From positions 1 to 35,152 of the forward strand of contig JAFTYV010000023.1 of NCBI GenBank assembly GCA_017461225.1: a stretch of DNA of 35,152 nt, written 5' to 3'. The notes beneath the pieces are model-generated. The model was not told the DNA's origin, did no database searches, and saw nothing but the letters and a program-made list of their open reading frames with translations. A program made the translations under genes and the position numbers. This stretch comes from Candidatus Methanomethylophilaceae archaeon. Lineage in GTDB: Archaea > Thermoplasmatota > Thermoplasmata > Methanomassiliicoccales > Methanomethylophilaceae. Shown here piece by piece: positions 7,086-14,771 of the stretch (the first letter of the stretch is position 1; the number at the start of each line of letters is the position of its first letter).

Positions 7086-8599
7086 AGATCCTCCTCCGTT
7101 ATGTAGACGACCTGCTCCAGCTCCAGTCCCTCCATGAGCCTGTCCAGGTCGCCCTTGAACCTGCCCACGATGTTGGTGCCGTAGGGCTCCTCCCCGGTGG
7201 GGCCGAAGTCCTTGCTGTCGTCGAGCCTGATGCCTATCAGGCCGTGGTGCGGCCTCGCCTGGTTGGTGAGTCCGATGTCCCCGCGCTTGACCTTCTTGAA
7301 CGGGTTCTGCGGGTAGAGGTTCTTCCCCCTCATCTCGTCACCGTAGAACGTGACCATGGGGAGCCCCTCGAACGTGAACTGGACCTTCAGTATTCCGACG
7401 GGTTTGTGGCTCAGTCCCGTGACCTTCCTGAAGTAGTGCGTGCTCGCCGGGTCCTTGTCCGTGAGCTCTATCCTGTGGACGTCCTCCCTGGGGACCCCGA
7501 AGGTCTCGACCTGTCCGGCCTCCAGGGCCGCCATGGTCTGCTCCGGGCTCTGCTCCACGATGATCGCGTCGTCGGACGTGTCGCCGGTCCTGACCTGCAC
7601 TATGCCCCTCGACTCGAGGAACGCGCGTCCCGCCTCCTGGGTCATGCCCACGGCGAGGGCGCGTGCGGGATTGGTCGTGACCGTGAACACGTCGCCCTGC
7701 GACGCCTGCGCTATGATGGCCCGCCCGGACACGACCCTCCCGGCCACGTTGTGGTTGGGGGAGAGCTGCCTGCGGTCCTTGTAGATGTGTATGCGTCCGG
7801 TTCCGAGACCCTGGTTCCTGACGGTGACGGTGCCACCGTCCCTGATCCCCGTGGACTCCACCGGGATCTTGACGTCCAGGTCGTCGGAGCACGCCATGTA
7901 GCTGCCCGTGACGTCCGTGGCGCCCATTGTCCCGTGGGATGTGAGCACGAGCACGTGCTCGGCGGACTCGGGTGACTCCCTGGAGAGGTCGACCGCGACG
8001 TTGGTCTCTATCCTGTAGCCCTCCTCGAGCTTCATGGAGAGGTCCCTGGTGACGACGACGTTCTCCGTGCTCGTCTCGGACATGAGGGGACGGATCGATG
8101 TCACGTGGTCCCCCTCGCGGATCTGGTCCAGGAGGTGCCTGCCCACGGTTATCCTGCCGATGACCGCGGCCCCGGCGCCGTAGGACCCCACATGGTTGTC
8201 CCTGGCTATCATGAGGTAGGTGGTGTGGTTGTCGAAACCGCCCAGCGAGAGGAAGCAGTCGTACATCCTGTACATGTGCTCGCTCCTGTCCACCTCCAGT
8301 TCCGTGGGGAACGATCCGAACGCCGCTATGTCGTGGGTGACCCATCTGGCGTTGATCCCCGCCATCCTGTCGATGAGGGACGTCCTCCACATCTCGGCCT
8401 CGGGCGAGTCGTTCAGGTGCATCACCATGGTCCCGCGGTCGGTCTCCAGTTCGAAGTCGCGTGTCTCCCTGATCACCCTCTCCTCCGAGAGGTGGACGGA
8501 CACCAGGGTGCCCTTGACGTAGGGCTCCCCGGACACGGCGGTCTTCAGGGTCGAGCCCGCCCTCACCGTCCTCTCCTTTCCGTTGACGACGACCTTCAC
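7082..8599 (-). CDS. mmp3: Methanogenesis marker protein 3 (UPF0288), MCR activation complex
   Basis: A 505-residue protein of the UPF0288 / methanogenesis marker 3 family, reported as a core member of the MCR activation complex with McrC, Mmp7, Mmp17 and the A2 ATPase. It opens with a small beta-rich ubiquitin-like stretch (VVVNGKERTVRAGSTLKTAV, residues 3-22), followed by a long mixed domain and a C-terminal part with SHKPVGILKVQF, YPQNPFKKVKRGDIGLTNQA and HHGLIGIRLDDSKDFGPTGE. The start is a GTG placed directly after the mcrC TGA with no gap. It has very few cysteines (in YDCF and MACSDD), so it is probably a scaffold or chaperone rather than a cluster carrier. That role is inference. Confidence 0.92.
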   Translation of the reverse strand: MKVVVNGKERTVRAGSTLKTAVSGEPYVKGTLVSVHLSEERVIRETRDFELETDRGTMVMHLNDSPEAEMWRTSLIDRMAGINARWVTHDIAAFGSFPTELEVDRSEHMYRMYDCFLSLGGFDNHTTYLMIARDNHVGSYGAGAAVIGRITVGRHLLDQIREGDHVTSIRPLMSETSTENVVVTRDLSMKLEEGYRIETNVAVDLSRESPESAEHVLVLTSHGTMGATDVTGSYMACSDDLDVKIPVESTGIRDGGTVTVRNQGLGTGRIHIYKDRRQLSPNHNVAGRVVSGRAIIAQASQGDVFTVTTNPARALAVGMTQEAGRAFLESRGIVQVRTGDTSDDAIIVEQSPEQTMAALEAGQVETFGVPREDVHRIELTDKDPASTHYFRKVTGLSHKPVGILKVQFTFEGLPMVTFYGDEMRGKNLYPQNPFKKVKRGDIGLTNQARPHHGLIGIRLDDSKDFGPTGEEPYGTNIVGRFKGDLDRLMEGLELEQVVYITEEDL

Positions 8600-9220
8600 T
8601 CAACCACGCTCCGGCAGCATCGACTGGACCTTGGACACGATCTCGTCCAGCTTGTCCTGCGTGCAGGTGACACCCCTGACGACGCCGGTGACGATGTGGA
8701 CGATCTCGCCCTTGGTCTGGATCTTGTCCTCGGGGGGCATGACCACGGAGGTCCTCACACCGACCGCGGCGAAGTCCTCGAAGTCCACGGGGCACTGCGC
8801 CACCACGATGGCGGGTATGCCGACGTTCCTGAGGATCAGCCTGGCCTTGTACACTATGTGCATGCGGACGTTGCCCAGGTGGATCAGCGCCACCTTGTAC
8901 TGCCTGATCCTCTCGACCTCTATGGGGTCCAGTCCGAAGTAGGACCCCGTGGTCATGTCCGGGGCATCCGCCGGGACACCCGACCCCGCGTTGACGACGA
9001 GGACGCTGGTGTCGATACCCTCCTCGCGGAGGGCATACGTGATCTCGCACACCGGCTTCGTGATATGCCTCCTGCCGGGACCCATGGCGATCGCCACGAC
9101 GTCCCTGCCCGATTCGGAGATGGTCGCCCTCTGGGCGAGACCGCCTCCGACACCGAGGCCCATCGACTCCCTGCACTCCACGAAGCTGAGGTGCCTTCCC
9201 ATCTTCTGCTTCAACTTCAT
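8600..9220 (-). CDS. mcrC: McrC, methyl-CoM reductase operon protein C / activation factor
   Basis: This 206-residue McrC family protein has [20 protein letters not shown] at residues 48-67 with Cys58, [11 protein letters not shown] at 108-118, and [17 protein letters not shown] at 134-150 with Cys143. In many methanogens mcrC sits inside mcrBDCGA. Here the mcr operon lacks it and it lies between atwA and mmp3, matching its biochemical co-purification with the activation complex. Its ATG overlaps the atwA stop (ATGA). The motif around Cys58 and the following alpha/beta unit recur in Mmp7, suggesting a common origin and equivalent cofactor contacts. An alternative start at Met7 would remove six residues. 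Confidence 0.93.
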   Translation of the reverse strand: MKLKQKMGRHLSFVECRESMGLGVGGGLAQRATISESGRDVVAIAMGPGRRHITKPVCEITYALREEGIDTSVLVVNAGSGVPADAPDMTTGSYFGLDPIEVERIRQYKVALIHLGNVRMHIVYKARLILRNVGIPAIVVAQCPVDFEDFAAVGVRTSVVMPPEDKIQTKGEIVHIVTGVVRGVTCTQDKLDEIVSKVQSMLPERG

Positions 9221-10824
9221 TCACCTTCCGGTACGGGCTCCATACCGAACTCCTCGAGGACCACCTCGGGGTCCCCTATTGAAACGACCTTGCCGCCCTT
9301 CATGAACGCGGCACGGTCGCAGCAGTTCATGACGAAGTCCATGTCGTGGCTGACCACGACGAACGTCTCGCCGAGGGTCTCCCTGGCGTTGACGACCGAC
9401 TTGGCGATGATCGTCTTCGTGATGGGGTCCATGGTACCGGTGGGCTCGTCGAGGATGATGATACGGGGCTCCTTTATCAGGACCTGTGCGAACGCGATCC
9501 TCTGGCACTCACCCACGGACAGGGAGTCGGGGTACGAGTACAGGATCTTCTCGATGTCCTGCTTGGGGAAACCTACGCTCAGGAGCACCTGGATGGCCTT
9601 GACCTTCGCGAGCTCCGCGGGCATCTTCATGCCGATGCAGGTGCTGAGGTTCTGCAGGACGGTGTCGAACGGGTACAGTGTGTACTCCTGGTGGAGGAAC
9701 CCGATGTAGGGTGTCGCCCTCCCCTTCCCGGAGAAACCGCTCTCGGACATGTCGACCCAGTCGTCACCGATCTTGATCTTGACGGAACCGCCGGTGGCGG
9801 GACTCATCCCGGCGATCATACGGGACGTTGTGGTCTTACCGGCTCCGGAGTACCCGACGAGCGCGAAGACCTCCCTCTCCTTGATGTCGAAGGACACACC
9901 GTCGACGGCCTTGACGACTCCCCTGACGACGGAGAAGTAGTGCTTCTTGGCATCGTCGAGGACGATGAGGGGTTCACCGAGGTTGCTGACCTGGCTCTTC
10001 TCGAAGTGGTAGTCCTTCATGAACTCGTCCGCGATGGCCTTGGGCTCGCCCTGCATGAGGACGTCCCCCGCATCCAGGAGGATGGCCTCGTCCGCCATCC
10101 TGGTGATGGCCTCGGGCCAGTGGGATGCGAACACCATGCATATGCCGTTGTCGCGGACGTAGTCGATGAGACCCTGGTGGACCGTCTCGGCGGTCGTGGG
10201 GTCGAGTGTACCGGTGGGCTCGTCCGCGAGGAAGAACAGGGGCTCCTTGGCGAGTTGCCTGGCCATGACGGTACGCTGCTTCTCCCCACCGGAGAGGTCC
10301 CTTGCGATGTGGGTCGTCCTGTGGGTCATGTTGACCAGCTTCAGCATGTCGATGGCACGGTTGATGCGTGCGTCGCCGTGGACATCGTCGGGTATGGCCT
10401 CCATGACGTTCTCGATGACGGACCTGTCCCCGAAGAGCGCGAAGGTCCTCTGGAGCATGATCGCCACGTGCGCCTTCACGGCCTGCCTGAGGGGGTCGCT
10501 CTCCTTGAGCGACCAGAAGTCCACGGACAGGGTCTCCGTCTCCCCTCCGCACTTGCCGCAGGGGACACCTTTGAACGGGAGGTCGAGGTCGCCGCACTTG
10601 CAGCAGCGGTTGACGTTGTAGATCACACGACCCTCGTCGGGTGCGTACTCCTCGCTGCCCCTGATCATGTGGATGAGCACACTCTTACCGGCGGCGCTCT
10701 TACCGATCAGTCCCAGAATCTTGCCAGTGCTCAGCTTGGCACTGACGTTCTTGAGGACGCATCTTCCATCGAACGACTTGGACACGTTCTCAATTACCAA
10801 TAAATCGACCGACTCTCTGACCAT
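9217..10824 (-). CDS. atwA: AtwA, component A2 ATP-binding protein of MCR activation
   Basis: A 535-residue soluble protein with two ABC ATPase domains and no membrane segments. Domain 1 has Walker A GKSAAGKS (41-48), signature LSGGE (178-182) and Walker B LADEPTG (199-205). Domain 2 has GYSGAGKT (324-331), LSVGE (435-439) and ILDEPTG (457-463). Inserted in domain 1 is a zinc-ribbon-like element with Cys74-x-x-Cys77 and Cys89-x-x-Cys92, typical of component A2. Component A2 delivers ATP for reduction of MCR's F430 nickel to Ni(I). It is the first gene of the operon. A TATA element 26 bases before the ATG at 10824, and no Shine-Dalgarno, indicate a leaderless transcript. The distant start and neighbouring mcrC/mmp3 make the assignment secure. 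Confidence 0.95.
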   Translation of the reverse strand: MVRESVDLLVIENVSKSFDGRCVLKNVSAKLSTGKILGLIGKSAAGKSVLIHMIRGSEEYAPDEGRVIYNVNRCCKCGDLDLPFKGVPCGKCGGETETLSVDFWSLKESDPLRQAVKAHVAIMLQRTFALFGDRSVIENVMEAIPDDVHGDARINRAIDMLKLVNMTHRTTHIARDLSGGEKQRTVMARQLAKEPLFFLADEPTGTLDPTTAETVHQGLIDYVRDNGICMVFASHWPEAITRMADEAILLDAGDVLMQGEPKAIADEFMKDYHFEKSQVSNLGEPLIVLDDAKKHYFSVVRGVVKAVDGVSFDIKEREVFALVGYSGAGKTTTSRMIAGMSPATGGSVKIKIGDDWVDMSESGFSGKGRATPYIGFLHQEYTLYPFDTVLQNLSTCIGMKMPAELAKVKAIQVLLSVGFPKQDIEKILYSYPDSLSVGECQRIAFAQVLIKEPRIIILDEPTGTMDPITKTIIAKSVVNARETLGETFVVVSHDMDFVMNCCDRAAFMKGGKVVSIGDPEVVLEEFGMEPVPEGE

Positions 10825-10957
10825 GTCCCGCGGACAATTTGCTACAATTTAAATTATCTGGGAACACGTCCAAGGTATAGTGCCGTTAATACTGAACACC
10901 GTTAAACACGGGCTCCGGGTGATAAAGGTTTTTATGATGGATATATGATACATCCAT
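10825..10957. promoter_or_regulatory. Divergent promoter region with candidate operators (atwA operon / DUF4443 regulator)
   Basis: The leftward TATA, AATTTAAATT (10846-10855), lies 26 bases before the atwA ATG. The rightward TATA, TTTTTATG (10929-10936), lies 26 bases before the ATG at 10958. Between them CCGTTAA occurs twice in the same orientation (10883-10889 and 10899-10905, period 16 bases). ATGGAT (10937-10942) and ATCCAT (10952-10957) form an inverted repeat sitting between the rightward TATA and its start codon. Both are plausible protein-binding sites for the adjacent winged-helix protein; binding itself is inference. Confidence 0.5.
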
Positions 10958-11917
10958 ATGCTTGTCCGTCCATCGAAACTCGGGGGACCGATACCCAAAT
11001 TCAACGACTACCACATGTGGAAGACATTCGAGTGCCTGGACGAGAAGACGTCCGTGGGCAGGAAGAAGCTGTCCACCATGCTGGGCATAGGCGAGGGAAG
11101 CACGAGGACGATCCTCTCCATCATACAGGAGCAGAACCTGATCTCCATCGGGAAGAGCGGGATCAGCCTCACCGCCAAGGGTGCCGAGTTCAAGAAGACC
11201 ATGCACATGGACGTCGCCGACGTGTCCATCAGCGACCTGACCATCGGCGACAAGGACTGCGCGGTCCGCGTCCCCCGCATGGCACGCAACGTCAGGTACG
11301 GGTGCGAGGAGAGGGATGCGGCGATAAAGTCCGGTGCGACCGGTGCGACGACCCTCATCTACTCCAACGGCAAGCTGATCTTCCCCGGATCCGACTACCC
11401 TGTCGAACCGGAGATAGAGTCGAAGGTCAGGTCGGTGTTCAACCTCAAGAACGACGACGTGGTCATCATCGGCACAGGGCCCACCCGCGAGATGGCGGAG
11501 ATCGGGGCGGTCATGGCCGGTCTGACCATCATGGGCGGGTTCCAGTTCAACAGGGAGCTGAAGGACATCCTGTCCTCCCGCAGCTCCGCCAACGAGATGA
11601 TCTCCCTCGCCTTCGCGATACACGACCTGGTCGGCGGACTCCCGGTGTGCGCCAAGAGCAGGGACAACCTCGGGATAAGGATCGAGAACGGGGCTGTGAT
11701 CGACAACGCGTACAACGGACCCGTCCTCGAAGAAGTAATAAATGCGGGTACGACCATCCGCAAGATCGCCACTGCCGGCCCGTACAAGGGGATAAGGGTC
11801 ATCGTCACCCCTATCGAACTGGACAACCGTATCATCGCCGCTATCGGTGTCGTGGACATACGTTCGATGGCAGGGGTCAACAACCTGATCAGACTCAGAA
11901 GTGATGAAAATGAGTGA
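10958..11917 (+). CDS. Winged-helix DUF4443 / DUF2111 predicted transcription regulator
   Basis: A 319-residue protein with an N-terminal winged-helix DNA-binding domain (about residues 20-80; TSVGRKKLSTMLGIGEGSTR at 31-50 is the helix-turn-helix, RTILSIIQEQNLISIGKSG the wing). The middle region (about 85-200) follows the DUF4443 pattern, and the C-terminal DUF2111 domain (about 215-305) has IRIENGAVIDNAYNGPVLEE and GPYKGIRVIV. DUF2111 is a small-ligand-sensor-like domain common in methanogens. The protein has no obvious metal motif. It starts leaderless (TATA 26 bases upstream), is divergent from the MCR-activation operon and overlaps the next gene by 8 bases. It may sense a metabolic signal and control atwA-mmp and/or itself. 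The target is inferred from position. Confidence 0.75.
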   Translation: MLVRPSKLGGPIPKFNDYHMWKTFECLDEKTSVGRKKLSTMLGIGEGSTRTILSIIQEQNLISIGKSGISLTAKGAEFKKTMHMDVADVSISDLTIGDKDCAVRVPRMARNVRYGCEERDAAIKSGATGATTLIYSNGKLIFPGSDYPVEPEIESKVRSVFNLKNDDVVIIGTGPTREMAEIGAVMAGLTIMGGFQFNRELKDILSSRSSANEMISLAFAIHDLVGGLPVCAKSRDNLGIRIENGAVIDNAYNGPVLEEVINAGTTIRKIATAGPYKGIRVIVTPIELDNRIIAAIGVVDIRSMAGVNNLIRLRSDENE

Positions 11918-12233
11918 GTGTAAAGTATGTGTCGATGCCGGCGTCTGCAAGATGAAGACCATCATCACCGCCAAGGAGAACGACATGGGCCTCGTCGAGC
12001 TCGACATCAAGAGCGACTGTCCCAACGTGCTCAGGATGTCCTGGAAGCTCGAGCCCCTCAGCCCCTACGCCGAGGTCGAGGCGGAGTTCCACAAGTCCGA
12101 GATCTACAAACTGGCCAACGATGCCATCCCCCACACCGCATGCCCCGTCCCCTCGGGAATCGTCAAGGCACTCGAGGTCGCCGGTGGACTCGGGCTCAAG
12201 CGCGACTGCTCCATCACCTTCATCGATGAGTGA
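11910..12233 (+). CDS. Small Cys-containing conserved archaeal protein
   Basis: This 107-residue protein is probably of the archaeal DUF6951-type family (recalled, not verified), with the conserved tail HTACPVPSGIVKALEVAGGL at 75-94. Cysteines at 4, 7, 13, 37, 78 and 100, with CKVC and VDAGVC at the N-terminus, suggest metal binding or redox sensing. The ATG at 11910 is chosen because GTGAT, complementary to the 16S tail, lies 4 bases before it; in-frame ATG 11904 and GTG 11901 are alternatives. It overlaps the end of the regulator gene by 8 bases, so the two are co-translated and probably act together. No function is known. Confidence 0.75.
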   Translation: MSECKVCVDAGVCKMKTIITAKENDMGLVELDIKSDCPNVLRMSWKLEPLSPYAEVEAEFHKSEIYKLANDAIPHTACPVPSGIVKALEVAGGLGLKRDCSITFIDE

Positions 12234-12256
12234 CACGGGGGCAACCCCCGTGAAAC

Positions 12257-12265
12257 ATTTTTAAT
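12257..12265 (+). promoter_or_regulatory. TATA box of the 185-residue orphan gene
   Basis: ATTTTTAAT is centred 26 bases upstream of the ATG at 12287, matching the leaderless spacing seen at many promoters in this window. It argues that the next gene has its own promoter rather than depending on the regulator transcript. Confidence 0.55.
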
Positions 12266-12286
12266 CCACACCTCTTTTTGCACCTC

Positions 12287-12844
12287 ATGCCAGCCGATGT
12301 GAACGCACCTGGAGATTCGCAGTTAGAACTAATACGTAGTCTTAGAGGGGTCATACACGCCTTCTACCTCGACAGGGATATCCTCGAGAAGCTCCGTGAG
12401 GAGGAGGCCAAGGTGCGTGCCATGGGCAACATCGAGGTCGACAACCAGGGATTCAAACAGGCCCTGGAGCGCGACAGCGTCATATGCATCGTGAAGGACC
12501 CCAGGTTCAGGCCCCCGCCGGAACCCACCGTCATCCTCGTGTCCCACAACGGGAACGTCATCGGCGAGGAGGTCTTCCCCTTCACCGCCAAGAAGTACGA
12601 GAACAGGGAGGACGTCGTCTGGCTGTCCGACGGTTTCGTCCTCTTCCCCCTCGTGGAATCCACCGGCGGGGAGCAGTTCGTCATGCCCCCCGTGTCGTTC
12701 CCCGAACTCAACGAGGGCAACGGATGCTGCGACGTCGTGTCCTGCAGCCCCGCACCCACCAGCGACCTGATGATCAAGAACCACTACGGGATCACGGACA
12801 ACCCCAAGATCGCCTCCGTCCTGGTCGCATTCAACAGACTCTGA
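12287..12844 (+). CDS. Unrecognised 185-residue protein
   Basis: I do not recognise this protein. It starts MPADVNAPGDSQLELIRSLR, has a charged helix (about 20-50), a beta-rich centre with VICIVKDPRFRPPPEPTVIL, then FPFTAKKYENREDVVWLSDG, a Cys cluster GNGCCDVVSCSPAP (about residues 142-155) and a C-terminal SVLVAFNRL. It lacks a signal peptide and membrane segments. ATG 12287 is preferred to the TTG at 12278 because the TATA box sits 26 bases upstream. It is a single-gene unit ending in a strong hairpin. GC-rich third positions and normal composition support a native coding gene. Confidence 0.8.
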   Translation: MPADVNAPGDSQLELIRSLRGVIHAFYLDRDILEKLREEEAKVRAMGNIEVDNQGFKQALERDSVICIVKDPRFRPPPEPTVILVSHNGNVIGEEVFPFTAKKYENREDVVWLSDGFVLFPLVESTGGEQFVMPPVSFPELNEGNGCCDVVSCSPAPTSDLMIKNHYGITDNPKIASVLVAFNRL

Positions 12845-12851
12845 GAATGAT

Positions 12852-12881
12852 GGTCGGCCCGGTTACCGGGCCGACCCTTTT
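12852..12881 (+). terminator. Strong hairpin terminator after the 185-residue gene
   Basis: GGTCGGCCCGG (12852-12862) and CCGGGCCGACC (12866-12876) form a perfect 11-bp stem with a TTA loop, followed by CTTTT. It lies between two convergent genes and could serve both strands. Confidence 0.75.
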
Positions 12882-12915
12882 AACTTGTTTTGAGGGGCTC
12901 ACGCCCCCATTGTCA

Positions 12916-14574
12916 TCAGGACGACCTGTTCCTGCACACCAGGACGGGGCATCTGGCCTTGCGCACGACGGAATCGGCGACACTGCCCATGAGCGCCCTC
13001 TCGGTGTTGGTGCGTCCGAGCGATCCGCAGACGATGAGGTCGTATCTGGAGGACTCGGCGATGATGACGTCGGCAGGACGGCCACTGAGGACCTGGGTGC
13101 TTATCTCGACACCCATGTCAGCAGCCATCTCCCTCGCCCTGTCAAACGCGGTGTGCGCGATCTCCCCTCCCGACGTCTGCAGTTCATCGACGGTCGCGAT
13201 GTTACCGATGATACTGGAGTCCTCGGGATCGGACACGTAGAGCACCGTGAGATGTGCGGAGTTCCTCTTGGCGACGGCCACGGCGTTCCTGATGGCGTAC
13301 ATACCTCCCTCGCTGCCGTCGGTGGCAACCATAATGCTGCTGTACATGAGGGGGATCTCGGAGGGCTCGGACCCCTCGTCCTCGACAGCGGGTCTGTTGA
13401 GACGTGCCCTCAACACGAGGGAGAAGAGGCACATCACCACACCGAGGGCACCTGCGAACGCGTATGTCGTGAAGAAGGATCCGAGGACCCCCAGCACGAT
13501 GGCGAACACGATGGTGGACACGAAGTTGGAGAGGTTGAGTGCGACGGAGTAGCCTCCCATGACCTTCCCGGACGTCTTCGCGGTGGAGTACATGGAGAGC
13601 TGCGAGATGACGGTGGGCATCAGGAGACCGAGGCTGCATCCCATGAACACCATGCTGATGAACGTCACGTAGATCACGGGGATGTAGAGCAGGAACAGGC
13701 TCACGGCCATGAGCAGGAACGCTATCGCGTACGCACTGAACTCGGAGGGCTTGCTGGCCCTGCGGGAGTACAGGATGCTGAAGACACCCTGGGACACGCC
13801 CATGATACCCATGAGGAGACCGCACATCGTGTAGCTGGCACCCAGCTCCGACACGTAGGCGGAGAAGTTCATGGGAACGGAGAACATCAGGAACATCTCC
13901 ATGAACACCACGAGGTAGCAGATCAGGATCCTCCTGCCCTTGTCGGGGATCTCCAGCTCGGGCATGGCACCGGACTGCTCGTTGGACCTGGCGATCCTGG
14001 AGGGATCCCTGATGGAGACGAATCCCATCACGAGGATGGGGAGTCCGATGAGGTAGACGAGGAAGGGGTAGGCCCAGCCGATGTCGGCCATGGCACCTCC
14101 GAGGGTCTCGAGGACGAGTGTCCCCACACCGATGGCCGCGGACTGGTACCCGATGACCTTGGCACGGTTCATGCCGGTGTAGTACTCGCCGATGAGGGCG
14201 GTGGTGGTGAGCGAGATACCGGTGATTCCGATTCCCAGGAGGAAACGGAGGACGAGGAGCACCTCGTAGGAGGGTGCGACGAAACCCGCGGCACCGGTGA
14301 CGGTGAAGATGACGAGTGCCCCGAAGAACACCTTGACCTTCCCGAGCCTGTCGGCCAGGTACCCCACGGCGAACCCGGTGATGGCACACGAGAGCGATGG
14401 GAGACTGACGACGAGCGATTTGGTGAAACTGTCCGTCACACCGAAGTACTGGGCGATGGGTTCGATGGCCGGAGCCACGACCGCCGCGCCCATGAGGATG
14501 ACCATGGACGACAGCAGGATCGTCAACAGGGTCACCGCGTTGGGTGTGAACGGTTTTACTTCGTTGGAAGCCAT
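12916..14574 (-). CDS. MFS transporter fused to a C-terminal UspA domain
   Basis: This 552-residue protein joins a 12-helix major facilitator domain (about residues 12-392) to a universal stress protein domain (about 409-548). MFS motif A is GYLADRLGKVKVF at 71-83, and a cytoplasmic loop (190-215) separates the two halves. The Usp part starts YSSIMVATDGSEGG (411-424), with Asp419, and ends with the nucleotide-binding G-x2-G-x9-GS pattern in GSLGRTNTERALMGS (517-531). The substrate is unknown; the fused sensor probably makes transport responsive to ATP or energy state. TATA-like CTTAAGTA 26 bases before the ATG supports a leaderless start. It is a single-gene transcript facing the orphan gene. 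No frameshift lies between domains, so the fusion is real. Confidence 0.9.
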   Translation of the reverse strand: MASNEVKPFTPNAVTLLTILLSSMVILMGAAVVAPAIEPIAQYFGVTDSFTKSLVVSLPSLSCAITGFAVGYLADRLGKVKVFFGALVIFTVTGAAGFVAPSYEVLLVLRFLLGIGITGISLTTTALIGEYYTGMNRAKVIGYQSAAIGVGTLVLETLGGAMADIGWAYPFLVYLIGLPILVMGFVSIRDPSRIARSNEQSGAMPELEIPDKGRRILICYLVVFMEMFLMFSVPMNFSAYVSELGASYTMCGLLMGIMGVSQGVFSILYSRRASKPSEFSAYAIAFLLMAVSLFLLYIPVIYVTFISMVFMGCSLGLLMPTVISQLSMYSTAKTSGKVMGGYSVALNLSNFVSTIVFAIVLGVLGSFFTTYAFAGALGVVMCLFSLVLRARLNRPAVEDEGSEPSEIPLMYSSIMVATDGSEGGMYAIRNAVAVAKRNSAHLTVLYVSDPEDSSIIGNIATVDELQTSGGEIAHTAFDRAREMAADMGVEISTQVLSGRPADVIIAESSRYDLIVCGSLGRTNTERALMGSVADSVVRKARCPVLVCRNRSS

Positions 14575-14595
14575 GGAACCATCAGCTACGAACCC

Positions 14596-14691
14596 TACTT
14601 AAGCCTCCCTGAACACTGCATAGTCCCCGGTTGGACCGTTTTAATCAACCATCGGACGGGGACGTGTACAATATGTCGTATGTTGGACACG
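14596..14691 (-). promoter_or_regulatory. MFS-Usp promoter with upstream inverted repeat
   Basis: CTTAAGTA (14596-14603 on the minus strand) is 26 bases from the ATG at 14574. Further upstream CGTGTACAATAT (14663-14674) and ATGTTGGACACG (14680-14691) are arms of an imperfect inverted repeat with one mismatch and one G-T wobble. This could be an operator for the transporter or the 3' structure of the opposing end of the mcr transcript. A plus-strand TTTTAATC (14638-14645) also resembles a TATA box, but no convincing gene follows it. Confidence 0.4.
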
Positions 14692-14718
14692 TGTGGGAAA
14701 GCACTCATCGGAATCCGA

Positions 14719-14771
14719 AGCGAAGGGATGGAAAAAGGGGAAGGGGTTGGGTAAAAGGTTTGGGAAGGGGT
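14719..14771 (-). terminator. Pyrimidine-rich tract ending the mcr operon
   Basis: Directly after the DUF2098 stop, the transcribed strand runs for about 50 bases almost entirely in C and T, with T4 and T5 runs. Archaeal transcription ends at T-rich tracts without needing a hairpin, so this is the likely terminator of mcrBDGA-DUF2098. Confidence 0.55.

Noticed and set aside
12484-14754. Plus-strand open frame of 756 codons
   Set aside because: Its His/Gly/Glu/Arg-rich product is antisense to the MFS-Usp gene and has no start signal. GC-rich third positions suppress stops on the opposite strand.
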